31,227 bases of DNA. Source: CAVWDI01 sp046259385. GTDB taxonomy: Bacteria > Chloroflexota > Anaerolineae > Anaerolineales > UBA4823. Positions 25,297-31,205 of the stretch are shown one piece after another. Within the stretch, counting starts at the first letter, position 1. The number at the start of each line of letters is the position of its first letter. Position numbers and translations under genes: made by a program. The notes under the pieces were generated by a model, which made no database searches, was not told where the DNA came from, and saw only the letters and a program-made list of their open reading frames with translations. The stretch spans positions 1 through 31,227 of the forward strand of contig JBJYWI010000160.1 in the NCBI GenBank assembly GCA_046259385.1, read 5' to 3'.

Positions 25297-25833
25297 ATGG
25301 CTGAACCAGAATCTGATACCGATCCCAAAATGCGGGACTCTGATCCAGTTCTGGACGAACTGAGCCGCAAGCGCATTCCTTATCGGGTGTTCACCCACCC
25401 CAGGCGGCTGCGTTCGCTCGAACAGGCTGCGGAAGAGCGCGGTCAGCATCCCGGTCAGGTCGTGCGCAGCATCCTTTTCCGCTGTTCTGGAGGGAGCTTT
25501 GTGATGGTGCTCGCCCCCGGTCCCCGGCAAATCTCCTGGCCGGCTTTGCGGCGCCACCTGGGCGTCTCCCGGATCAGTATGGCCAACCGGGATGAGGTGC
25601 TCGAGCAAACCGGATACCCCACCGGCGCGGTCTGCCCCTTCGGTCTGTCCCGGCCCATGCGGGTAATCGCCGACGAGTCCCTGTTCGACCTGGATGAAAT
25701 TTCTATCGGCTCGGGAATCCGCGGGCGGGCTTTGATCATGAAGTCAGCCGACCTGCGCCTCGCCCTGGGTGAGGTCGAGACAGGCAGTTTTCTGGATCAA
25801 ACTCCACGCCCAACCGCAGGAAGCCAGGGGTGA
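25297..25833 (+). CDS. YbaK/EbsC-type aminoacyl-tRNA deacylase-like protein
   Basis: A 178-residue protein with the YbaK/ProX fold: VFTHPRRLRSLEQAAEERGQ, VVRSILFRCSGGSFVMVLAPG, RRHLGVSRISMANRDEVLEQTGY and TGAVCPFGLSRPMRVIADESLFDLDEI, ending in RALIMKSADL. Family members hydrolyse mischarged tRNAs (Cys-tRNAPro, Ala-tRNAPro and others). The lysine usual in the V-V/F-K-T/S strand and important in E. coli YbaK is Arg57 here. The specificity may therefore differ, although Arg at this place may be common in related subgroups. The first ~18 residues (many Asp/Glu/Pro) are probably disordered. A good terminator follows the stop. Confidence 0.88.
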   Translation: MAEPESDTDPKMRDSDPVLDELSRKRIPYRVFTHPRRLRSLEQAAEERGQHPGQVVRSILFRCSGGSFVMVLAPGPRQISWPALRRHLGVSRISMANRDEVLEQTGYPTGAVCPFGLSRPMRVIADESLFDLDEISIGSGIRGRALIMKSADLRLALGEVETGSFLDQTPRPTAGSQG

Positions 25834-25855
25834 AAACACAGCCCAAAACTGAAAC

Positions 25856-25889
25856 CGCCCGGCGGCATACATCGCCAGGCGATTTTTTT
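25856..25889 (+). terminator. Intrinsic terminator after the YbaK-like gene
   Basis: CGCCCGGCG at 25856-25864 pairs with CGCCAGGCG at 25873-25881 (nine positions, one C/A mismatch) around an 8-base loop. Seven T follow at 25883-25889. It lies 23 bases past the stop codon and is well formed for plus-strand termination. Confidence 0.8.
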
Positions 25890-25950
25890 CAAAAAGCAAA
25901 CAGTCAGAATGCAGGCAATCGCGCTAAACGGGATGGCGCCCACCCCACCT

Positions 25951-26103
25951 TTACGAAGCGCTGTTGATCACAAGCGCCGCAATCACCCCCGGGACCCAAC
26001 CCACCAGTGTGAGCAGGGTTGTGATCAAAATTGAGCCGCAGCCCTTGTCTAGCACAGCCAGGGGCGGGAAGATCACGCATAATAAAACACGCAGGCAACT
26101 CAT
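25951..26103 (-). CDS. YqaE/Pmp3 family small membrane protein
   Basis: A 50-residue protein. It reads MSCLRVLLCVIFPPLAVLD, then KGCGSILITTLLTLVGWVPG and IAALVINSAS. The FPPLAV...GCG...LLTLxGxxPGxIxAL pattern is that of Pmp3/YqaE (UPF0057) proteins. These two-helix membrane proteins are linked in yeast, plants and bacteria to salt, cold or membrane-potential stress. A GGGAG ribosome binding site lies just before the ATG at 26103. It is a single-gene unit, convergent with the YbaK-like gene and divergent from the RHH-LuxR regulator. Family assignment is confident; its role in this organism is not known. Confidence 0.92.
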   Translation of the reverse strand: MSCLRVLLCVIFPPLAVLDKGCGSILITTLLTLVGWVPGVIAALVINSAS

Positions 26104-26272
26104 TTGGTTCTCCCTTCTATTTAAATATTCCAGTCTGATAGGATACTCTCAGACTCCGTATGGATGGACGCATCCATGTCCAGGTTAAATCTACCAGACC
26201 TGCAGCGCCTCTTCCATAGATTATCTACGCCAGGCTGTAAAAAAAGTTGCATCTTCATGCATTCATCTCCTA

Positions 26273-26314
26273 ATATACATCTTTACGTATACATCCTCCT
26301 GTATACATCCTTGA
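26273..26314. repeat. Three 14-bp tandem repeats abutting the regulator promoter
   Basis: ATATACATCTTTAC (26273), GTATACATCCTCCT (26287) and GTATACATCCTTGA (26301) follow each other without a gap; the shared core is TATACATC. A weaker fourth copy (GCATTCATCTCCTA) begins at 26259. The last copy runs into the -35 box of the promoter at 26311. The repeats are a candidate operator array for the downstream regulator itself. Chance expansion of A/T-rich DNA is the alternative. Confidence 0.6.
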
Positions 26315-26339
26315 CAAGAACATTTGTTCTATTTATAAT
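26311..26339 (+). promoter_or_regulatory. Consensus sigma-70 promoter with embedded LexA/DinR-type palindrome
   Basis: TTGACA (26311-26316) and TATAAT (26334-26339) are both perfect and 17 bases apart. The spacer carries the perfect palindrome AGAACATTTGTTCT at 26317-26330, of form GAAC-N4-GTTC. That is the core of the LexA/DinR (SOS) box known from Gram-positive bacteria. A repressor bound there would block RNA polymerase. Expected start of transcription is near 26346. Confidence 0.8.
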
Positions 26340-26379
26340 GGCTCCTGGACAGCCCACCCGGCTGGCAGGAACGGCAGGC

Positions 26380-26781
26380 ATGTTATTCTGGCAGCAATTG
26401 ATCGACAATCTGGGTCTTACCCCCACCCGCAAAGAAACCTTCTCTCTGGACGGCGAGTTGGTCGAACACGTGCGCGCCCTGGCAGAGCTTGAGCAGCGCC
26501 CGGCGGACGAATTGGCGGCTGACCTGATCATCTCGGGGCTGGCGCAGCGCGACATGGCCCAAGAAAACTGGCGGCGCTGGCATTCGCTCTCGCCGCGCGA
26601 GCAGCAGGTGGGCGCCCTGGTATGCCTGGGTTACACAAACCGCCAGATCGCAGCCCGACTGGTGATCTCAGTCGAGACCGTCAAGTCGCATATCCGCAAC
26701 ATTCTCTACAAATTCAACCTGCACAGCAAGCGCGAACTTGGGCTTCTGCTGGGCGACTGGGATTTCAGCGCCTGGGATTGA
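26380..26781 (+). CDS. Small transcription regulator: RHH-like N-terminus plus LuxR-type helix-turn-helix
   Basis: 133 residues when started at ATG 26380. This start is chosen because the ATGs at 26164 and 26338 lie upstream of or inside the promoter's -10 box, and CAGGA sits nine bases ahead of 26380. The N-terminal part, FSLDGELVEHVRALAELEQR and then PADELAADLIISGLAQRD, reads as a ribbon-helix-helix motif. The C-terminal part (LSPREQQVGALVCLGYTNRQ and IAARLVISVETVKSHIRNIL) is a clear LuxR/FixJ-type DNA-binding domain. There is no receiver or ligand domain. I recall similar small proteins, ending in DWDFSAW, in Anaerolineae. The promoter suggests DNA-damage control by LexA and perhaps autoregulation. 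Two minus-strand genes converge on it, 21 bases from its stop. Confidence 0.85.
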   Translation: MLFWQQLIDNLGLTPTRKETFSLDGELVEHVRALAELEQRPADELAADLIISGLAQRDMAQENWRRWHSLSPREQQVGALVCLGYTNRQIAARLVISVETVKSHIRNILYKFNLHSKRELGLLLGDWDFSAWD

Positions 26782-26802
26782 CCCCCTTCACGATTATATG
26801 CT

Positions 26803-27054
26803 TTAAGCGGTCCTCCCGGCTTCGTCCACTCCCAGGTGTGACAGCAGGATATCCAGCGGCCAGTGGCGGTGTTCGTTAAATGCTGCTCTTGCGTCAGCCT
26901 GTGCCCGCTGTTTCTCCTCGCGGTGCCGTGAGAACCGGCCTGGAGGGGAGATTCCTTCCAGCTGTTCTGAGATGCCCGCAACAGTGCCGTCGCTGTTCCG
27001 GATGGCATCCTGGACGTACTGGTTCAGGTACTGCTGGTAGCGCTGGATATCCAT
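26803..27054 (-). CDS. Small hypothetical protein, helical, charged
   Basis: An 83-residue protein starting MDIQRYQQYLNQYVQDAIRN. It is rich in Gln, Arg and Glu, predicted helical, with HREEKQRAQADARAAFNEHR in the middle and DILLSHLGVDEAG at the end. There is no membrane segment and no family that I recognise. The start codon is 13 bases after the stop of the Ala/Glu-rich gene on the same strand, so the two are probably co-transcribed and may act together. No clear ribosome binding site is seen, which is consistent with translational coupling. Coding status is supported by this spacing and by the frame filling the gap exactly up to the convergent regulator. Confidence 0.55.
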   Translation of the reverse strand: MDIQRYQQYLNQYVQDAIRNSDGTVAGISEQLEGISPPGRFSRHREEKQRAQADARAAFNEHRHWPLDILLSHLGVDEAGRTA

Positions 27055-27067
27055 GGTTTAGGTGTAA

Positions 27068-27898
27068 TTAGTCCTCTTCTTCGCTCTCTTCAACCGCTTG
27101 GGCCGGCGAGTCCATTGCTGCTGCAGCGCCCAGTTCCGCCGCGCCTCCCGCGACTTCATCAACCCCTGCGCGGGCGATTTCCCTGGCTGCCGCTGCGCCT
27201 AATCTAGCTGCAGTCATCTTCTCGGCGCCCTCTTCAGCCAGGTCCAAACCAGCCTCAGCCAGCAAATCGCTGCGCTCCGCCAGCGCCTCGGATGCGGCGG
27301 CGCGCGCCACCCCTTCTGCAACCTCTCCTGCGCCCAATTCGGCTACCTCCATGCTGGTATCTGCCATCACATCCGCAACGGCCCTCGAGCTGACGGACTG
27401 CAGCATCACATCAACCGAAATCTCCTGCAGCACAAGGCCGCGATCTTCCAAGAACGCAGATAGGACCGGCATTTCCAAATAACTGACCACATCGCTGACT
27501 GCCCACAATTCCCCTGCGATGCGCGCCAACTCCAGGCCTCGCTCCAGGTCTTCCTCGCTCATCATGCCCACCAGGGCGCTCATCACCCCGACGTCCTCCG
27601 ATGCTGCCAGCATGCTGGCGCCTTCGGAGATGTCCTTCACCCCAGCGGAAGCCACAGCTTCGCTCAATCCCGCCATCCGGTCAGCAGCGATTGTTGCATC
27701 CATTGCGCGTGTCAGGTCGCTGGCGCCTTCCACCATTTCAACCGCACTGTCTTCCGCCAGCTCACGCGCAACCTGGAGAGTTTCTTCGCCGGCAGCCATG
27801 TTCTCCATCCCGCCCAACGCGTTCTCTCCTGCAATTTTTCCAATTTCCCCGTTTGCATTCTTTGTCTCCGATTTCCGGGTATCTTCGTTTTGCGCCAT
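27068..27898 (-). CDS. Ala/Glu-rich helical protein of unknown function
   Basis: A 276-residue soluble protein, almost entirely made of short amphipathic helices rich in Ala, Glu, Val and Met. Units resembling one another recur: VARELAEDSAVEMVEGASDL, AGLSEAVASAGVKDISEGAS, MEVAELGAGEVAEGVARAAA and AEAGLDLAEEGAEKMTAARL. Each runs about 20-30 residues with an [AV]-x-x-[LMV]-[AEG] rhythm, suggesting an internally repeated helical bundle or filament. The C-terminus is acidic (ESEEED). No Cys or Pro-rich parts and no signal peptide are present. AGGAG precedes the ATG. I do not recognise a family; a phasin-like coat, a structural filament or a stress protein would all fit. It heads a two-gene unit with the 83-residue protein. 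Confidence 0.75.
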   Translation of the reverse strand: MAQNEDTRKSETKNANGEIGKIAGENALGGMENMAAGEETLQVARELAEDSAVEMVEGASDLTRAMDATIAADRMAGLSEAVASAGVKDISEGASMLAASEDVGVMSALVGMMSEEDLERGLELARIAGELWAVSDVVSYLEMPVLSAFLEDRGLVLQEISVDVMLQSVSSRAVADVMADTSMEVAELGAGEVAEGVARAAASEALAERSDLLAEAGLDLAEEGAEKMTAARLGAAAAREIARAGVDEVAGGAAELGAAAAMDSPAQAVEESEEED

Positions 27899-28014
27899 TC
27901 TGTATCACTCCTGTAATTAATTTTATGCTCCAATTATGTTAATCTGTAATTCTAACATCCAAATTAGGCTGTTTTGCTTAACATTCCTGAAAAACCGGCT
28001 GCGATTCTCCGGTA

Positions 28015-28043
28015 TTGACTTGAATCATAAGCGGTGATATCCT
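28015..28043 (+). promoter_or_regulatory. Promoter of the argG leader
   Basis: TTGACT (28015-28020) and TATCCT (28038-28043) are 17 bases apart. The predicted transcript start, 28050-28051, coincides with the ATG of the leader peptide, so that message would be leaderless. A small inverted repeat ACCGG/CCGGT (27994-27998 and 28009-28013) lies just upstream of the -35 box. Confidence 0.55.
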
Positions 28044-28050
28044 TGCCGAA

Positions 28051-28149
28051 ATGTTTAAGAACGCCGGCCTGTCAGCGCACCGCGCTCGTCGTAGCTGTGA
28101 TCATCACCATCCAGCAGGAGTGGTCTCTGAGGCGCGGCGCTTTAATTAA
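28051..28149 (+). CDS. Candidate argG leader peptide, 32 residues
   Basis: The frame runs from ATG 28051 to TAA 28149. It carries Arg codons at positions 11, 13 and 14 (HRARRSC), a Cys-Asp-His-His-His stretch at 16-20, and two more Arg at 29 and 30. It sits in the argG 5' leader ahead of a terminator. Position -8 relative to the ATG is the end of a -10 box, so it can be translated without a ribosome binding site; GGTGAT at 28033 is too far away to be convincing. The Arg codons lie just upstream of the RNA segment that can form an antiterminator, which is what ribosome-stalling control would need. Whether it is translated is not shown. Confidence 0.6.
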   Translation: MFKNAGLSAHRARRSCDHHHPAGVVSEARRFN

Positions 28150-28215
28150 TTTCAGCAAATACTCTCACACAAATTCACCCAAACCACCCTCCTGACTGGA
28201 GGGTGGTTTTATTTT
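28075..28215 (+). promoter_or_regulatory. Predicted arginine-responsive transcription attenuator of argG
   Basis: Three mutually exclusive pairings can be drawn. (1) 28075-28087 with 28129-28140: eleven base pairs, G/C-rich, with small bulges, enclosing the Arg codons. (2) 28111-28124 with 28183-28199: fourteen base pairs with a one-base and a two-base bulge, the antiterminator. (3) 28181-28192 with 28198-28209, the terminator. A ribosome stalled on Arg11-Arg14 would open pairing 1 and free 28111-28124 to form pairing 2, preventing the terminator when Arg-tRNA is short. This is inferred from hand pairing only. Confidence 0.6.
28181..28215 (+). terminator. Intrinsic terminator in the argG leader
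   Basis: A perfect 12-bp stem, AAACCACCCTCC at 28181-28192 with its complement at 28198-28209, closes a 5-base loop. It is followed by TTTTATTTT. It stands 35 bases before the argG ATG. No other plus-strand gene ends within 1.3 kb upstream, so its target must be the argG transcript itself. Confidence 0.85.
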
Positions 28216-28249
28216 AAATGTGAAAATAATCTTATTCCTGGAGGTAAAG

Positions 28250-29509
28250 ATGTCTGAATCAAAAATTAAAAAGGTAGTACTTGCTTACTCGGGCGGGCTT
28301 GACACATCAATAATTGTACCCTGGTTGATCGAGAATTATGGCTGTGAGGTCGTATGTTTCACCGCCGATCTCGGGCAGGGCGGCGAACTTGATGGGTTGG
28401 AAGAGAAAGCAATCGCCAGCGGAGCCAGCCGGGTCTTCATCCAGGACCTGAAAGAGGAGTTCGCCAGCGATTATATTTTCCAGGTTGTGCGGGCCGGTGC
28501 GGTCTATGAACGAAAATACCTGCTGGGAACTTCTATGGCGCGACCGTTAACAGCCAAACACCAGGTCGAAATCGCACACCAGGTTGACGCGGATGCGGTC
28601 GCCCACGGTGCAACCGGCAAAGGCAACGACCAGGTCCGCTTTGAACTCACTTATATGGCTCTCGATCCGCGCCTGAAAGTGATCGCTCCCTGGCGCGAGT
28701 GGGATATTCGCTCGCGCAAAGATGCCATTCAATATGCACAGGAGAGGGGGATCCCGGTCGCTGCGACCGTGAAATCCATTTACAGCCGGGATGCCAACAT
28801 GTGGCACCTCTCGCATGAAGGCGGCAAATTGGAGAATCCCTGGCTTGAGCCGGAACCGGACCTGCTCCAGCTAACCAGCACGCCGGAAGACGCCCCTGAT
28901 AAACCGGAGTACGTCGAGATCGAATTTGAAGCCGGGGTGCCCTTCGCTGTAAACGGGGAAAAACTCTCCCCGGCGAATCTGGTCAAACGCTTGAATCAGG
29001 TCGGAGGCAGGAATGCGATCGGGGTGGTCGACCTGGTGGAAGGGCGCCTGGTTGGGATGAAATCCCACGGGATCTACGAAACACCCGGGGGAGCGATACT
29101 GATGGCTGCCCACCGAGAACTCGAGTCAATCGTGCTGGACAGAGAAACCATCCAGTACAAGGATATGCTGGGATTGAAATACGCCGAACTGGTTTACAAT
29201 GGAATGTGGTTCACCCCCCTGCACGAAGCCCTGGACGCCTTTGTTGACAGCACCCAGGGTCCAGTGACCGGGGTTGTGCGGCTAAAACTTTACAAAGGCA
29301 GTATCATCCCCGCCGGGAGGAAAAGCCCATTCAGCCTGTACCGGGAGGATTTCGCCACCTTCGGGCAGGACGACGTTTATGACCAGTCCGATGCGGAGGG
29401 TTTCATCCACCTGTATGGACTGCCTTTGAAGGTGCGCGCTCTCAATGGGCTGCCGGTCTCGAGTCTGGATATTCCCAAACCCGACTACTCCCGCTTTAAG
29501 AGGGACTGA
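28250..29509 (+). CDS. argG: Argininosuccinate synthase
   Basis: A 419-residue enzyme joining citrulline and aspartate with ATP, the penultimate step of arginine synthesis. The N-terminal AYSGGLDTS (residues 12-20) is the PP-type ATP-binding loop. CFTADLGQG, GTSMARPL, AHGATGKGNDQVRFE and SRDANMWHLSHEGG are further family blocks. The start at 28250 is chosen because TGGAGGT lies five bases upstream; a longer frame from 28220 begins inside the leader without a binding site. It is preceded by a predicted attenuator and followed by argH after 218 bases. The frame is complete, although its last ~20 codons have a degenerate copy downstream. Confidence 0.98.
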   Translation: MSESKIKKVVLAYSGGLDTSIIVPWLIENYGCEVVCFTADLGQGGELDGLEEKAIASGASRVFIQDLKEEFASDYIFQVVRAGAVYERKYLLGTSMARPLTAKHQVEIAHQVDADAVAHGATGKGNDQVRFELTYMALDPRLKVIAPWREWDIRSRKDAIQYAQERGIPVAATVKSIYSRDANMWHLSHEGGKLENPWLEPEPDLLQLTSTPEDAPDKPEYVEIEFEAGVPFAVNGEKLSPANLVKRLNQVGGRNAIGVVDLVEGRLVGMKSHGIYETPGGAILMAAHRELESIVLDRETIQYKDMLGLKYAELVYNGMWFTPLHEALDAFVDSTQGPVTGVVRLKLYKGSIIPAGRKSPFSLYREDFATFGQDDVYDQSDAEGFIHLYGLPLKVRALNGLPVSSLDIPKPDYSRFKRD

Positions 29510-29561
29510 GGGTTGTAGACACAACATGTTGAAGAGTTTTTATTTTTCATTACTTTGGAGG

Positions 29562-29610
29562 TGCCGGTCCAAACCCGACTGCAAACAACTGGGCCCGCTT
29601 TAAGAGGGAC
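29562..29610 (+). repeat. Degenerate duplicate of the argG 3' end
   Basis: Three blocks from the end of argG recur in order in the argG-argH gap. TGCCGGTC at 29451 recurs at 29562. CCAAACCCGACT at 29475-29486 recurs at 29569-29580. A 17-base identical block (CCCGCTTTAAGAGGGAC) at 29490-29506 recurs at 29594-29610. Spacing between blocks differs, so the copy has suffered indels. It is no longer in an argG-like frame. Confidence 0.75.
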
Positions 29611-29727
29611 GGAGCAGGGAGTAACATTATTATAGAAATGGGTTTAAATTCGGTCTTCGCGGTTTAACACAATCCGATAAAGTAACTCTTCTTAAACGGA
29701 TTAATCTGAAAATGCAAGGAGCAATCT

Positions 29728-31101
29728 ATGAAAATGTGGGGTGGTCGTTTTTCTGAAGGGACTGATCCCGTTGCCTGGTCCTTCAATGCCTCCATTAAGT
29801 TCGACCAGCGCCTTGCCCCCCAGGATGTGCGAGGCAGCATCGCCTGGGCAAAGGCGCTGGAAGACGCTAATGTTTTGAGTTCGGCTGAATGCCAGAAAAT
29901 CCAAGCTGGGCTGGAGATTATCCAATCGGAGATCGAGGATGAGAGTTTTGAAATCCTGGAAACGGACGAGGATATCCACAGCGCAGTTGAGCGCCGGTTG
30001 GGGGAAATCATCGGCCCGCTGGCAGGTAAGCTTCACACTGGTCGCAGCCGGAATGACCAGGTCGCAACCGATCTGCGCCTCTGGCTGCTGGATAACCTGC
30101 TTCAGCTCGATCAAAAAATCATGAACCTGATGGTAGTTTTGCTCGATAGAGCGGAAAGGGAAATCGATGTGATATTACCCGGTTTCACACATCTGCAGCA
30201 TGCCCAGCCGGTATCCATTGCGCACTGGTGGCTCTCCTACTTCTGGCCGCTTGCCCGCGATCGGGAACGCTTTGCTGGTTTGGCAGAACGGACCGCTGTG
30301 CTCCCGCTTGGTTCAGCAGCTCTGGCGGGGACCCCTTACCCGGTTGACCGTTTTGCCCTGGCGGAGAAACTTGGTTTCAGCCAGCCTTGCCAGAACAGCA
30401 TCGACGGTGTATCGGACCGCGATTTTGTGGCTGAGTTTTTATTCTCCGCCTGCTTAACCGGGATCCACCTAAGCCGGTTGTGTGAAGCTGTAATTCTATA
30501 CGCTTCAGCAGAATTCGGTTTTTTTATTTTGCCGGAACGTTTTGCCACCGGATCCAGCATTATGCCCCAGAAATTGAACCCGGACGTATTCGAGCTGGGA
30601 CGTGCCAAAGCAGGGACCATGCTAGGATATTTAACAGGCATGCTGGCTGTTCTTAAAGGACTTCCTTCCGCTTATGACAAAGATCTTCAGGAGGATAAGA
30701 TACCGCTGTTCTCCTCTTTTGATATCCTGTCTAGTACGCTCTCGGTGCTTAAAGGCGCGCTGAAGGACCTGAAACTGGACTCAAGCCGGATGTCAATTGC
30801 TGTCAGCCCCGAATTAATGGCGACCGACCTGGCTGATTACCTTGTGGATAAAGGTGTCCCCTTCCGGGAAGCCCATAGAATAGTTGGAGAGGCAGCCCGC
30901 TTCGCCGCAGAAAGGAAACACAGGCTGGATGAAATAGGGTTGGAAGACCTTAAAACCATCAGCCCCAATTTTGATGAAAGCGCCCGGGCAGTATTAAGGT
31001 CCGAATACAGCGTAAACAGGAGAAATACATATGGAGGCACAGGAATAGAAGCTCTTAAAGAACAGATAAAAACCGCCCGCCGGTTGATCCGGAGCGAGTA
31101 G
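29728..31101 (+). CDS. argH: Argininosuccinate lyase
   Basis: A 457-residue member of the fumarase/aspartase superfamily that splits argininosuccinate into arginine and fumarate, the last step of the pathway. The N-terminal MKMWGGRFSEGTDP, then LHTGRSRNDQVATDLRLW, GFTHLQHAQPVS and the superfamily signature GSSIMPQKLNPD (residues 275-286, with the catalytic Ser276/Ser277 loop) are all present. AAGGAG lies seven bases before the ATG. It probably shares the argG transcript, although the 218-base gap would allow a second promoter. A palindromic terminator follows. Length is normal. Confidence 0.98.
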   Translation: MKMWGGRFSEGTDPVAWSFNASIKFDQRLAPQDVRGSIAWAKALEDANVLSSAECQKIQAGLEIIQSEIEDESFEILETDEDIHSAVERRLGEIIGPLAGKLHTGRSRNDQVATDLRLWLLDNLLQLDQKIMNLMVVLLDRAEREIDVILPGFTHLQHAQPVSIAHWWLSYFWPLARDRERFAGLAERTAVLPLGSAALAGTPYPVDRFALAEKLGFSQPCQNSIDGVSDRDFVAEFLFSACLTGIHLSRLCEAVILYASAEFGFFILPERFATGSSIMPQKLNPDVFELGRAKAGTMLGYLTGMLAVLKGLPSAYDKDLQEDKIPLFSSFDILSSTLSVLKGALKDLKLDSSRMSIAVSPELMATDLADYLVDKGVPFREAHRIVGEAARFAAERKHRLDEIGLEDLKTISPNFDESARAVLRSEYSVNRRNTYGGTGIEALKEQIKTARRLIRSE

Positions 31102-31181
31102 TTATAGATTTACAAACCGGTCTGGCGTTTCAAAAAACCACAGCTCGCGTTGACATTCTTGCAGTTAGTGTAAAAAACAAA

Positions 31182-31205
31182 CGAGGCCTTGCTAGCAAGG
31201 CCTCG
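31182..31205. terminator. Perfect 24-base palindrome, bidirectional terminator after argH
   Basis: CGAGGCCTTG at 31182-31191 pairs with 31196-31205 around CTAG; the whole 24 bases are self-complementary. It is followed by CTGTGTTTT on the plus strand. On the minus strand it is followed by TTTGTTTTTT, so it could end transcripts from both sides. It lies 80 bases after the argH stop. Confidence 0.8.

Noticed and set aside
26259..26314. CRISPR array
   Set aside because: Units of 14 bases abut without spacers.
26164..26379. N-terminal extension of the RHH-LuxR regulator
   Set aside because: The frame is open but contains a consensus promoter, tandem repeats and atypical residues (Tyr/Ile-rich). 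The ATG at 26338 overlaps the -10 box. Translation from 26380 fits the homologues that I recall.
28181..28215. T-box riboswitch in the argG leader
   Set aside because: AGGGTGG matches half of the T-box motif, but it lies in the 3' arm of the terminator, not the 5' arm. The ACCGCG half is missing, and no specifier stem is evident.
31150..31178. Promoter after argH (TTGACA)
   Set aside because: A perfect -35 box is present, but 17 bases on there is only TAAAAA-like sequence, and a terminator palindrome follows at once.
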